Source: Atopsyche davidsoni (lineage: Eukaryota; Arthropoda; Insecta; Trichoptera; Hydrobiosidae). From it: DNA of 64,000 nt. Every line of letters begins with the position of its first letter. Positions within the stretch are counted from its first letter, which is position 1. Below, piece by piece: positions 45,151 through 57,120 of this stretch. The DNA is taken from positions 3,286,001 through 3,350,000 of the forward strand of contig JAILWY010000001.1 in NCBI GenBank assembly GCA_022113835.1, read 5' to 3'. The notes beneath the pieces are model-generated. The model had not been told where the DNA came from and did no database searches. It saw only the letters and a list, made by a program, of their open reading frames with translations. Position numbers and translations under genes: made by a program.

Positions 45151-46377
45151 AATACTATAAACGTGATTGCGACGTCTATTCTTGTATGTTATATGTTGTT
45201 TTCGCCATGGCGTATCACCCCCTACTTCTTAAGTTAAGTGCAAGGAAAACGTCCGCCCGTTTCACCTGACTTATTCACACAAATCGGTCTGAAAAGCTGT
45301 GACTCGTCAAGGTACCGTTTCCCCGGTAGCTCACCAACAAGCCCGTTAATAATTGACTAGACATCCATTGTGAAACGTTCAGGAGCTCACATACCCGAGA
45401 AGTGCATTACCTGCCTACTGCAAGATGCATTTTTGATGGTTTCTAAGTTTGCTACACTTAAAACTATTGGGAAAATAGCACGAAGTCAAAATTTGTATGT
45501 ACGTTGCTATTTCGTGGTGGCGTGCGTTAAGTTTTTTGAGCTAGCATTGTAATATTGTGAAATAAATAAGCATTCTTTGTGAATATACTCAACCACACCA
45601 AATATTGCCGCTAATTAAATTTTTAAAGCAATTATTTATAATCCACGTACAACAAATCTAAACGGCTCGATGGATATGGGCTCACAATATTTCCAACTTT
45701 CAAGGAATTTCAGTTTCTTGAAAGGTGGAAACGGTCATAAATATAAATATCGTTATTTTTATGCCAAATTTTTTTCAAATTATTATTTCACCCGATTAAA
45801 AACAAAAACTTTTTGATTCTTCGATTTTAAAAGGGATTTCTTCGCAACCGTTTTTTTAAATCAATTTGGTTGTTTATATTTCTTAAAAAAAATCAAAATA
45901 TATATATTGATTTTTTTTTTTAATTCAAATTCCAATACTTGGCATGGTTTGAGTTATTCACACAGAAGTCATTCAAAACCCATTCAAACCACGCATGTAA
46001 ATACCCCATAACAAATGTTACATCTTGCAGATTTGTGGTCGGAGGCAGGCAACCAAATGCTTAAGGTATTATTAAAAAGGTGTACGATTCACTTTTATGA
46101 AGCCACATTAACCCTGCAAGGCCGCAGAACTGCCCCGCTTCGGGGTAGTTATCACCCTCCTCTACAGCCTTAAGTATAACCCCTCAAAAATATGCTCGAA
46201 TAAAATACGCATTTGCGTTTTGATGTGGGAATTAAATGGATAGGTGTATCGGAGAAAGTGGAGGGAATAAATCTAATGTTTGGAGATTTCAAGAAATCAA
46301 GTATTCAAAAAAAATTCATATTTTTTATCTTAACTATTAACATAGTAAAACCAGGAATGTTTACAATATTTGATAGC
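45151..46377. other. Spacer
   Basis: Strong short hairpin CTGCCCCG-CTT-CGGGGTAG at 46130-46148. Otherwise AT-rich; no gene recognised. Confidence 0.4.
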
Positions 46378-46515
46378 CATTATTCTTCTGCTTCTTCAAG
46401 TGTCTCTCTTCATAGTAGGTTGGGAACCATCTCACTAAACATATGCTTACCCTAAGCCAGTCTTACTTATTCGGTACCAGCCACTGATGTAAATTCCGCA
46501 TCCACGTTAGTTTAG
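46378..46515 (-). repeat. LINE 3' tail fragment
   Basis: Reverse complement: GCGGAATTTACATCAGTGGC (RNLHQW), a frameshift, then GTTTAGTGAGATGGTTCCCA and GACACTTGAAGAAGCAGAAG. Same family as 44985-45150. Confidence 0.7.
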
Positions 46516-47575
46516 TCAATTTCCTACGGTGAGTGTAGTCACAGTGTCAAATTCAAATCTCAAATTTTTAATCATTATATTCAAGCATAAAAACTGTTTT
46601 ATAATGCTGAAGAGGTGTGAAATAGTTTTTTTTTTTTTTTAATATATATAAAATTCATTTTCAGAAGCATTGTCATGATAACAACCTTTTTAAAAATATT
46701 ATTCCAACAAAGAAAACCATTATATCACAGTGTAAGGCTCGTCCACACTTTAGTGAAAACGTGTCGTACAAGAGATTCGGGTAAACGAGCATTGTCAAGA
46801 CGAAAAATTTGTTGGCTCGCTTGCGATATTCTTTAAGTCAGGCAGTACAAGCTCTAATTAAAGTAAGACAAGACAAAGCATCGTCAACTATTTCCTGTTC
46901 GGGTAGTAGGTTCGGCTAGTTCATTTAAAATATATATTATACTACCTATATATTTAAAAAAAAATCAATGAGCACGTGTAATAGAAGTCTGTGAGATCTA
47001 AAAAAAGTATTTGGAAATAACAAAACGCTCTCAAATATTTTGTTTATTTGCGTGTATTTTATAAGCTATTAAATCTGAAAACTTACGTAAAATTAACCAA
47101 AACAGTTCGGAAATGGGCAGATAGCATCTTTCAAAAATATTCATCCATAAAATAATGAAACCTTAAGAAGGGGAGGGTGTCGTTTTACGGCAACTCCGAT
47201 GCAGGCATTCTCGTAGCTATGTTCGCGTTATCAGATCAGAGGGTTGTTCCACATTTCCACGTTTAAAAATGGGAGGCAGTTTAGGGGATGTTTTATCGTT
47301 TGATTACTTCATTTTGATTTTGGAAATAAAGTGTGATAAGGATAAATTTTTGTTTAATAATTCAATTTTATAAACTGCACTATTTTGCGTTTAATATTTT
47401 TTTATAATATCCCAATTTTGCAGGGTTGAATTTTTAAATATTATTCTTATAACATCTTGAAACACAAAACCCAGATATATCAACACAATAAGATTATCAA
47501 TCAGGTTATATCACGTGCATCGGTTAAACTGCACCTTTCGTCGTATAAATAATTTCATAAACAGCCCCTATGTGA
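46516..47575. other. AT-rich spacer, nothing recognised
   Basis: A GC-moderate stretch at 47165-47290 has no recognised motif. Confidence 0.4.
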
Positions 47576-47577
47576 TT

Positions 47578-47656
47578 CAGGCCCAGTCGATGGGAGGAGC
47601 ACGAACCCCCATCGAACGGATTGAAAGCAGGCGACTCGCCAGGCCACTACCCTGTT
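47578..47656 (-). repeat. tRNA-like sequence, probably SINE-derived
   Basis: On the minus strand AGTGGCCTGGCGAGTCGCC (A-box-like) is followed at tRNA spacing by GGGGTTCGTGCTCC (B-box-like). GATGGG/CCCATC flank the B-box as an extended T-stem. Acceptor pairing is poor and the anticodon uncertain, so not called a functional tRNA. It is unrelated to the tRNA-Thr cores. Confidence 0.5.
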
Positions 47657-48400
47657 ATTTTATGAATTCTTTAATGTGCCTGTACTATTGACTCATTTTG
47701 CACGCAAGCCGAGGGGCAATTATAGCGATTTGAATTATTTAAATCCTACTGAGCAGCTCCGAATAAATACGGGTTCCGCGAAAAACCACGCTAACTCTAT
47801 CAACATTATTAAATATTTCTTAGTAGTACAATTGTGTATTAAGATATTCTAACGAAATACTTGTGAATTTATAATTTCTCGTGAAGTGCTCAGTAGCCAT
47901 GTGCTCTGGTGATTGGCATAAATTCTCCAATTCGAATACGGATTTTAACTACAGCTTTAAATTTTTATTAGTACACGATAGTACTTTTAGGAAATGATGT
48001 ACAAACTGAAGTACTAAGCTATATTTTTTATTTAGTTAAATTTAAAAAAAAATACCTGTGAAGTATTTGTAACATATAAATGTATAAATGTATCTTAACA
48101 AGTTAATTAAAATCACATGAATAGATATTTAGAAAATATTTATGTTTTTATTATAACTCATAATATAGAGACATGTATCAATTTATTAAAATTTATTAGT
48201 AGTACATTTCATAGTTTTGCAGGATGTCTACAAAAACAATGAGGTTTTCAATGCATTTTAATTTGTTGAAGGTGGTTAACATAAAGGACTATTATTATAT
48301 TTAAACTTTAAGTGTATGCATAACTTGTTAGTAATACACGTCTAAGTTCTGCAGGAATTCTAAGCTATCATTTTCACTCAAAGTTGCAACATGGCATTAC
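47657..48400. other. AT-rich spacer, nothing recognised
   Basis: No exon, repeat or RNA gene supported. Confidence 0.45.
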
Positions 48401-48645
48401 CGTAATTTCACGTTAGCAAGTTGAGACCGGCTCGTCGGGCCGTTGTTCCCGGTTGAAATTTAAATATATTTACAGAGCGAAGGTTCCGGTGCCGTGTATC
48501 AGGTAATTTGTGTACAAAACCTATATACCAGAGGAAGGAAGACAACTTATCCGTAGAGCTCGGAGGCCGCATCGGGGCAGCGCAGATTTCACAGGGACGA
48601 GGCAGTGGCGTCACTGCATCCTACACCTCGGGAACAAAGTGAAAT
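48401..48645. promoter_or_regulatory. GC-rich patch
   Basis: GACCGGCTCGTCGGGCCG, GAGCTCGGAGGCCGCATCGG. CAGTGGCGT at 48603 and its inverse near 49198 (ACGCCACTG) could be hAT-like ends of a 600-bp element, but no 8-bp duplication was found. Confidence 0.2.
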
Positions 48646-48717
48646 ATTAAACCCACTACCGAATTGTATTTTATATATATTAAGCAAATTGATTTAATCT
48701 AAAAAAAAAATTTTTAA

Positions 48718-48913
48718 CCCTTTGAACTCCGGACTTTTTTTTGTTTGTATTTTTTTAAATTTAACAATGTGAATACGTCCGAATGGCAGCAAATACTTTG
48801 CAAAACTGACAAAAAGAGTTTATAACTGCTCTAATACGCACCTAGATTTATTATAGGGTAAACAATACAAGGTGCACTATGGCGATCTATAGTCGCCCAC
48901 AGAGTAAAAAGGG
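48718..48913 (+). mobile_element. piggyBac-like MITE, copy 1
   Basis: 196 bp flanked by TTAA (48714-48717 and 48914-48917). Ends are CCCTTTGAACTCCGGAC and, at the right, CAGAGTAAAAAGGG. TTAA duplications with CCC...GGG ends define piggyBac-type elements. No coding capacity. Confidence 0.85.
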
Positions 48914-48917
48914 TTAA

Positions 48918-50480
48918 AATTATCAAAACCTTACTCCTTATTTTGCACTAAAGAGTAATATAATCTAAGTTTGACTTGTGTATCAAATTTACGGAATGCA
49001 AATATTTATATATATAGTTAAGTTAGGATATACGCCAACTTAAAGAAAGTGTTGTTACTGGCATGGCATAGTAAAATAAAAATCCGTATCTGCTTGTTTG
49101 GTGTAAAATTAAGAGGGATCGATTTATATGAATTTTTGGGCTTTGGGTTTAGTTGCACTATAGCTCACGAGTATTGACTCTCGCCTCCCCTGAAAACGCC
49201 ACTGCTTGAAGAAAATACTGCAGGTTTATACTTTGTTTATGGAAATGAAAGATTTTTATTTAAATTTCATGGATGGCGTGGGGTACACGAAGCTACAATT
49301 TGAATAGATCAAGGCAAGTTACCTTTCAAACCGACCTGTGCAATTTACTAAAGTGTTTTGTGAGAAATACGAAAGAATCGCTTTTTGAATTAACTGTAAC
49401 AATATCAATACGCCTGAACAATATATTACATGCTCAAAAAATACTTGAAACTAAACTAAAGTTATAAATTATACGACAAGGCTGTTTAAAATAAAATAAA
49501 CTTCTAAATAACTCTTACCTTTGTAGATTATTCTGTTAGTGATTCCTGAACCAAGAAAATTATAACATAGAGTTTGCCTATTGATTCCAACTTCCAATAG
49601 ATGTTCTAAAATACTTCTCAGTTCGTCCATCCATTATTTATCAGTTTTCTTCGATGTGTACTGGTTTAAATTATAAATTTTCACAAGATCAGATACACGT
49701 AACAATAAAGAGATAATAAATTATCTAGAATATATTTTATGTATAGGGTAAAATAATTTTGTTCAAAACGATTGCGAGTTTAATGTTGAAACAATGATGT
49801 AATTAGAAGCCTTCAAATATCCTCAGAAAGACTTCTTAGTATAAAAGGCAGAATTAAGTATACTTACTTCCAACTCAGTAAGTAGGTTTTGTACTCAAAG
49901 ATTTTAATGTATTAATTAATATTTAGCTATGAAAGGCAAGACTTCGAAACATTCTAGCACACTATCCCATTAAAGCACTAGCATAAATTCCAAGCCTGTG
50001 ATACAGTTTTTTTTTATATGCTGCAAAATATCAGACTTAGTAATAAACCTAGAGGTCAGATCAAATGTATATTCTTATATTGATTATTGAAGTATTCAGA
50101 TAGTAGTAAATTAAAAAGTTATTTTAAAAAATATAGTTGTAGTTTTTTAACAACAATTGGCATTTTTAAGCAAAAATGCCTAAGAGATAGATTGGTTGGA
50201 AAAATTAGTCACAGTAAAAACAAAAACATGTAAAATCAAAAACATCCCGACACATCTCTCAGCAATTGTGGTTTGGGATAATTTAGATAGCCAGAGTATA
50301 TTTTGCCTAAGTAGGCTTGTCGTAGCTTTCTTTTTAAACCTTACAGCAAAATTATAGTGGTGAAAGCACAAGGTCAAGATGATCAGAATGTGGATACCTG
50401 TACCACATTGCTTCAATTCATGTTTATGCCATTTGTCTGGCTTTAATATTTTGGTACCCTTGCTCATCTTGCATTCGACC
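48918..50480. other. AT-rich spacer
   Basis: The 95-codon minus frame at 50180-50467 (MSKGTKILKPDKWHKHELK...) has no recognised domain and could be a chance frame. Confidence 0.4.
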
Positions 50481-50840
50481 GCGGGGATCTATATTCATTC
50501 GCTCCGAAAGCGGATATCTCGGGCAAGAAAAGCCAAATAAAAAAAGGTTCGTCAAAATTTAAATAAATTAAGAGTATCCGTTGCGAATGGGCATTTTTTT
50601 CCACGCAGACAAAGTCGGGCGCAGCGGTACAGAATTACAATGTCCCGCCGCTCGTGAGCCAAGAAATAATAAAATGCAAATGGGAACAATCTAATAAACG
50701 AAACTGGAAACGCTTTCGATAGCGCTGCCAGCGTAAAAAGCGAACTCCGAACTCGAAACGTACCGACTTCCGCCGGAAGTGTGACGTCACCGCGGCGCCT
50801 GAAAATTCCGGTGCGGGCTTCAGTGCTGACAGCTGTACAC
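50481..50840. promoter_or_regulatory. GC-rich patch with ETS and CRE motifs, promoter-like
   Basis: GACTTCCGCCGGAAGTGTGA contains CCGGAAGT at 50773-50780, followed two bases later by TGACGTCA (50782-50789) and CCGCGGCGCC. An adjoining ETS-CRE pair in CpG-rich DNA is typical of animal housekeeping promoters. No transcript start or exon could be assigned. Confidence 0.35.
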
Positions 50841-50985
50841 TATTTTTATTTTTAATCAATAACTTTGTTTGCTAGTTTATAATTTACAATACACAAGCAA
50901 CGAGTTTAAATGGTTATTTTTTATTTATTTTCACCATTTTTTAAATGCAATTGGTACGCAAAAATTTTTCATAAGTTTTTTTTTG

Positions 50986-51538
50986 AGGCAGTTGCTTCCA
51001 GTCCATTACCTGGCGAAATCGTGTCATTTAATTAATTTAATTGTCACTTTATTTTTCTATGGCGAAAGTTGATTTTTTTACAGAGTATTGAAAAAACTAT
51101 AAATTATATTTATATATTTTTAATTTTTTAATTTACGTCCATTTTCAAGGCAAAAGACAATCTTGAATATGTTGAAAAATTGGATAAAATGACGACTTTC
51201 AAAACCAAAGTTTGTTAAAGATTTTTTTTATTTTATTTTTTAAATTAATAAGACGCACATAGTTTATATTTATTCTTTCAATTCCAATTGAAAAAAAGAC
51301 TTTTAAATGTGTAGGATTCTTGGAAAATGTACCGGACGAATCTCCAAATTCCTACACTTCAATCGGAAAAACACATATTTATCATATTAATAGTAAATTT
51401 ATAAGAAATAAAAATATATTGTGTTCGGAAAAAGGGATGTATCAAACTTTTTGCATTTAAATATTTTTTATTGTTGCAGTCGATTTTTCGCAAAACGGAC
51501 TAGAAAATGATCAAAAAAACTCGTTTATGGGACCTAGA
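50986..51538 (+). repeat. Dispersed ~500-bp repeat, copy A
   Basis: Aligns in the same orientation with 53241-53737 from AGGCAGTTGCTTCCAG to TATGGGACCTAGA, including GTTGAAAAATTGGATAAAAT and CACTTCAATCGGAAAAACAC. Copy A has about 35 extra bases near its start. No terminal repeats or open frame. Confidence 0.85.
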
Positions 51539-53240
51539 CCCTTAACCAAAGACTCTCTTTTTTATTCAATAGTATATATTTCATTGTTAAAGCTTTGCGA
51601 CATGCATCTGCAAGGATATAAATATTTTTTTTAGATTTCGCAGTTTATAATGTCGTCAAAATAAAATTCACTTTAATGTGCAACATTAAATAGCAGTTTT
51701 TAATGTCTTATGCGGTCCATGTTGACGTAAATTAGGCTTTAATGACGTCATAATTTGCTTTTCGTTTCACAAAATAACTCTTAAAAACCGTAAAACTAAA
51801 AACGAGATATACGTTGAAACTATAACGCTAATAAGCTATGATTTATATAAACCTGGTTAAGTACATAATACAACCTTTATTACTGAATAATTATATTCGC
51901 CTTTATTTGCAGCATTATAATGACGCTTCAAATATAAAATATTTATGTTCAAATCTAAACAAAGCATTATTTTCAGTATATTCAGATTAATATTTATTTA
52001 ATTATATACTTTGAAATATTTTTAAGGTTGAGAACCACTGATAAGTAGATACTATTAACTTCCTTAGATCAAACGTCAAATCAAGCAAGAAAAATTTCCA
52101 GACATACGATAGCTCGTAAAACATCGCATCTACAAATTTTCTTTAAAACAGGATTGCTTTTATTATGCTTATAAATACTATGTAAAATTATTAAATATAT
52201 TAACATGTATTTTTAAAAACATTTTAACAACATGTAGACATCAAAATGTGTAACTGCATTGATTTTGCTAAAACAGCAACAACACGTTTAAAATAAACAA
52301 ATAAAACTATCGGAAAATAATCTTAAAAGTAGGTTTATTTATCGGATAATTTATATCAATTTTTCACGAAAATATTATCAAGTTAAATATAAAAATGAGT
52401 CAACAAATAACAATAATTTTTTTTTAATCAAAGAATTCTTTAACTATTCTAGTTCAAATTTCTAGCCTTTAGGTTTTAAAGAAAATCATATAAATCTCTG
52501 AAACGAAAGCTTAACTTAAATTTTATTTATGACAGAAAAGCTTATTTTCTTTGGTTTAATTTAACGAAATGAAATTTCCGGACTGTACAATGACCTGCAT
52601 TGCTGAGTAGTGGAGTTCATTTCTGCGACTGTCTTACAAAAGTGCATCGATCGGCAATAGAATGGAATAAATAATTTATGCGCATTGCATTATATTTTAT
52701 TTCCGTCTCCAAAGTGCATCCCTTGAAATAACAGCACGAATTTAGATAACCAAATCCAAGAATGGCCGCACGGCCACATTTGATATTCATGTTACCCACC
52801 TAGTCGCACATTGAATATTTTAGGCCGCTCTTTACAGGGAGGCTGCAGTGAGAATAGTTCCAAATCCGAAGAGATTTAGGTTAAGTGTCGGGGGTGGAAG
52901 GGGTGCGCAAATTCGATTTTACGAAGAAACAAACGTGCCTCCATAAAGTTGTCTTCCCTCCGTCTACTTTATCGAAGGCAATAAAAGAGGCGACTCCTGC
53001 CAGGGCGAGTTTGACGAGAGAGACTCGCGGGGAACTTTTCAGGAAGCACAGTGATGTGCGATATGGAACATAATCCAGAGAAAAGAAGCGCTTTTAGTTG
53101 AAGCTTCTTTTACTGTCTCAAAACTTCTTTTGTGATTTAAATTTATCTCTAAAACCTTCTGCACACGCTGCGATACAACTGACAACCGAATTGTAACAAG
53201 CCAATACCGTCGTCTTTTGCGTTGTTTACCAAGACCATTA
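51539..53240. other. Spacer between the two repeat copies
   Basis: AT-rich, with TGACGTCA at 51743-51750 and a more complex GC-moderate block at 52700-53070. No gag/pol-like frame, so an LTR retrotransposon is not supported. Confidence 0.4.
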
Positions 53241-53737
53241 AGGCAGTTGCTTCCAGCCTTTTAATTGTCACTTTATTTTTCTATGTCGAAATGTGATTTT
53301 TTTACAGAGTATTAAGAAAACTATAAATTATATTTACCAATTTTTTATTATTTAATTTACGTCTATTTTCAGGGTAAAATAAAATCTTGAAGATGTTGAA
53401 AAATTGGATAAAATGACGACTTTTCAAAACCAAAGTTTGTTTAAGATTTTTCTTTTTTAATTTTTTAATAAATATATCGCACAGGGTGTATATTGATCCT
53501 TTTAATTCCAATTTAAAAAAAGACTTTGAAATGTTTAGGACTCTTGGAAAAGGGACATGACGAATCTCCAAATTCGTACACTTCAATCGGAAAAACACAT
53601 ATTTATCATATCAATAGTAAATTTATAAGAAATAAAAATATATTCTGTTCGGAAGAAATAATGTATCAAGCTTTTGCATTTAAATTTTTTTGATTGGATT
53701 TTCTAAATGATCAAAAAACTCGATTATGGGACCTAGA
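53241..53737 (+). repeat. Dispersed ~500-bp repeat, copy B
   Basis: Shares long words with copy A (AATAGTAAATTTATAAGAAA, ACGAATCTCCAAATTC) with scattered indels and substitutions. Confidence 0.85.
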
Positions 53738-56040
53738 AACGCTATTGACTAATTACAAATCAATATAACAGAGACAGATCCAACAATTCAATACAAGTTG
53801 TGTGCAAGGAAGATTTTTTTGTATTATATGAGGCATGAAAGCCCAATCAAAAGTATATCAATTTAAATATGTTTGATTACTGAAAACATTGGACTTCCTC
53901 TTGTGCATGCTGAAAGATTTTTTTCATCAGGACATCACGAATGACACGAGAGTCTTGTATCAAAGCCACTGGCTATCGATTGTTCCCGCGGGTCTGATTG
54001 GTCACTCTAAGAATAACTTCCCCATATATTATTTTTATCTACGATATTTGATCACTTAAAAAAACATTTAAATACTTGAAGAGTACAATCACTTAGTACC
54101 AAAATAGTTATTTGTTATATTTCAGATTTTTAACCTAGTAAGGATTATTCGGAATTCAAGCTTCGTATAGAAATTTTTGAGTGATAAACATTGTAACTCA
54201 GACCACATTCGAGTAAAAAAAATTGAAATCTACAAAAATACAAACAAAAAAGCAACACGTGATACATCGTTATTTAGTCATTAATGACATAAAATGCAGG
54301 CTTTGTTACAATGTTGACGGTTTCGCCGCTGAAATGAGTTTTACGGGGGCTAATGTCCGAGCTGTAAATACAGAGGGTCACTCGGGGCTGGCACTGCCTC
54401 CGTGCCTTCATAACCGTGCCCCATTTTTAAGGGTAGCTGATTTGAAGGGCGATTTATTGGTTATAGTTTGTATGTGAAAACGCCCCATTTTTCATAATAT
54501 CAAGGAATTTTATCAATAAATATTTTATTACTTGCTTAATGAAAACATTTCACCTTTATAAAATTCACACCTGCATTGTTAAAAATTGGTCATGGAAAAT
54601 GTATAAATATTAAACGCTTTACAAATAAGCAATACGTTTGAAATAACCCACGATATATCTTATAAAAGAAAAATTAAAATGTAAGTAATAATTTGGAACA
54701 TTTCTTTATAAACCATACAAAATTGAAAAATTGATATTTGTATAAAAATTGTTTGTTAAAATAATTTACACCGTGTACTCGAATACCATTCGCATAGACC
54801 ACAAATATCACGCTGTATAAATACACGAAACGGCAGCAATATTTTATTTTTAATAAAAATGAAAGTATTGTCACGCCACACAACTAATTAGTGTTTCAGC
54901 AACGCAATTAAAGCAATGGTTAGATCTCTGTTCAAAACACTGATAGTCACGATTTATCTAGCAATGCTGATAAATTTTTATTATAAACTTAGTTTTTTTA
55001 ATCATATTTAATTTACAAAAAAATATATTGGTTTTTAATTTCTCAATCAGCCTATATTGCACCCTCTTTATAAATATCGCACCCCTTATTTCATGATTTT
55101 CGTTTTTTTTTTTTTTTATAATTCAATATTTAAATAGCGTAAAGGCATTACAGTCTTCCCCCCTTAACAGCTGAGTACTCCCAACCAGGAGCGGGTAGGT
55201 TTTCCCAAATATTTTCATATTTTGAAATGCACCCTTATACTGAAGTCTCCCTCTCGAGTCGCAGCGCGTCTGAACCTTCCCAATAATTAAACAAAAAAAA
55301 CACACGCATATCACGTGTAAGTAAGAAATATATAAGTTTGTTTATATATAATATTATACAAAATATACAGGCAACCACTCCTTCAATAATGCCGTTTACC
55401 AATCGTAGAGGGTGACCACATTTTTATTAGTTTGAAAACAATATTTATTTAGTATACTTAAATTAAGCATTTCAGCTGGAACTAAGGCATTGTGTTTAAT
55501 ATTTATTTATTGAGATTCTACGATAGAAAAGCTTTTATCCAAATAGTATATTAAGAGAAATATATTTTTAACTTATTTTACTTTGGTAAATCGGAGAGTT
55601 GAAAATATAATAATCATGGTTAATATTAAAGTTTTGTTCGTTTATATGAATATTTATTTAAAAAACGTTTTAACCGAGCAGTGGTAGTAATCGTTGAATA
55701 GGTTCGTCGCATATAAATAATTACCTATAATTGGAACTCCAACGGAAGTCAGACGCAAATAAAACCTATTTTAGAAATGCACCCTATCGATGTGCAGCCT
55801 TATCTCACCGTAAAAGAGCACATAAATATAATTAGGTGTCATTATGTAATAAACGGCGGTCACCCTATGCGGCGAGCAGACGCACGACATGTTGCATGTT
55901 CTCGCAGTAATCTGATAGTAGCTAAGCGTGTTCTTCTGCGGCGTGCCTTGGTCTATACTACAGGCCAGTTGTGCTCAATCTGGGTTTCGCAACCCCAAAA
56001 ACAACAAAAAAATAATATAAAAATAATAATAATAACAAAA
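53738..56040. other. AT-rich spacer
   Basis: GC-moderate blocks at 54330-54430, 55130-55270 and 55795-55960. No domain in the short frames, including 55777-56052. Confidence 0.4.
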
Positions 56041-56042
56041 TA

Positions 56043-56287
56043 TCTACTATAATAATAGCCATTGTGTGTTTGTATGTATGTTTGTATGTGTGTATGTTTC
56101 GTTTTTCCGTTCTGTATAGAATATCTTAAAAGATACAACGCTGATTTTTTGCACATAAGTTAAGTAAATTTTTCCGCAGCTATGTGCCGAATTTCAAGAC
56201 GATAGGATAATATTTTCATTCATAAACTTTAAAATATGCTTTAGCGAATTTCAAAATACGTCATTTTATGACGGGCTACATTGCTAG
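56043..56287 (+). mobile_element. Small non-autonomous Helitron
   Basis: Begins A|TCTACTATAATAATAGCC and ends in hairpin CGTCA-TTTTA-TGACG, 10 nt, then CTAG|T. A 5' TC, a 3' CTRR preceded by a short hairpin, and insertion between A and T are Helitron hallmarks. 245 bp, no coding capacity. Contains a TGTATGTT-rich stretch at 56062-56098. Confidence 0.7.
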
Positions 56288-56561
56288 TATATATATATTT
56301 ATTATCTCGCGTTTAAATAAGTACATTGTTTTATATTAATTAATCCGTTGTAAAGAAATTAACTCTGAATGTATAATTGTATGCTGTAGACTTTTTATAG
56401 CTAATGCGGTTTTTTTCAACAAAAATAATACGAAATACCAAGAAATAAATATCACATTATATGTTCACAAAATAACGCATACTTCAAATTAAAATAAGAT
56501 TTTCTTTAATAATAATAATAAAAAAATTATTCAAATATTCCAAAAACTTCAAGTGTATTTT
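56288..56561. other. AT-rich spacer, nothing recognised
   Basis: (AAT)n near 56508. Confidence 0.5.
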
Positions 56562-56565
56562 TTAA

Positions 56566-56760
56566 CCCTTTGAACTCCGGACTTTTTTTGTGTGTTTTTT
56601 TTTTAATTTAACAATGTGAATACGTCCGAATGGCAGCAATTACTTTGCAAAACTGACAAAAAGGGTTTATACCTGCTCTAATACGCACATAGACTTCTTA
56701 TAGGGTAAACAATAAAAGGTGCACTATGTCGACACATTGTCGCCAACGGAGTGGAAAGGG
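56566..56760 (+). mobile_element. piggyBac-like MITE, copy 2
   Basis: 195 bp flanked by TTAA (56562-56565 and 56761-56764). Left CCCTTTGAACTCCGGAC; right CAACGGAGTGGAAAGGG, whose reverse complement shares CCCTTT..ACTCCG with the left end. Same family and orientation as 48718-48913. Confidence 0.88.
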
Positions 56761-56864
56761 TTAAAATATTAATAACGATATATGATATTTATACACTGGT
56801 ATATCACTTGTTATCAATATTGAAGAATTTTTTTTTTAAATTTACAATTACACCACAGTTTTTC

Positions 56865-57120
56865 TTTTCAATGGGCGATCGACGCAGAGAGGGTTGGGAA
56901 ACACTGGAGCATACAAGCCTATGGTCCCAAATTTGTTTTTATCAACATCTGCGGCCAAAGGAACCGGCGCTTAATTCGATGGCGGATAACCAGATAAGGC
57001 CACGCAGTGGCGGCGCGCTCAATCATGATAATATAATTACAGAAATAATAATGAATTAATAGTGTTTTCTGCGTTCACTGTGCTTTATAGTCTTCGTGAT
57101 TGGTCGGGGGGAAGCTTTTC
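56865..57120. promoter_or_regulatory. GC-moderate block
   Basis: GATGGCGGATAACC, CGCAGTGGCGGCGCGC, followed by TAAT-containing AT-rich words. The open frame here (part of 56751-57059 plus, MGDRRREGWETLEH...) is unrecognised; a short exon cannot be excluded. Confidence 0.2.

Noticed and set aside
48603..49206. hAT element bounded by CAGTGGCGT words
   Set aside because: Only nine end bases match and no 8-bp target duplication was found.
50986..53737. LTR retrotransposon with two 500-bp LTRs
   Set aside because: No TG...CA ends, primer-binding site or gag/pol-like sequence between the copies.
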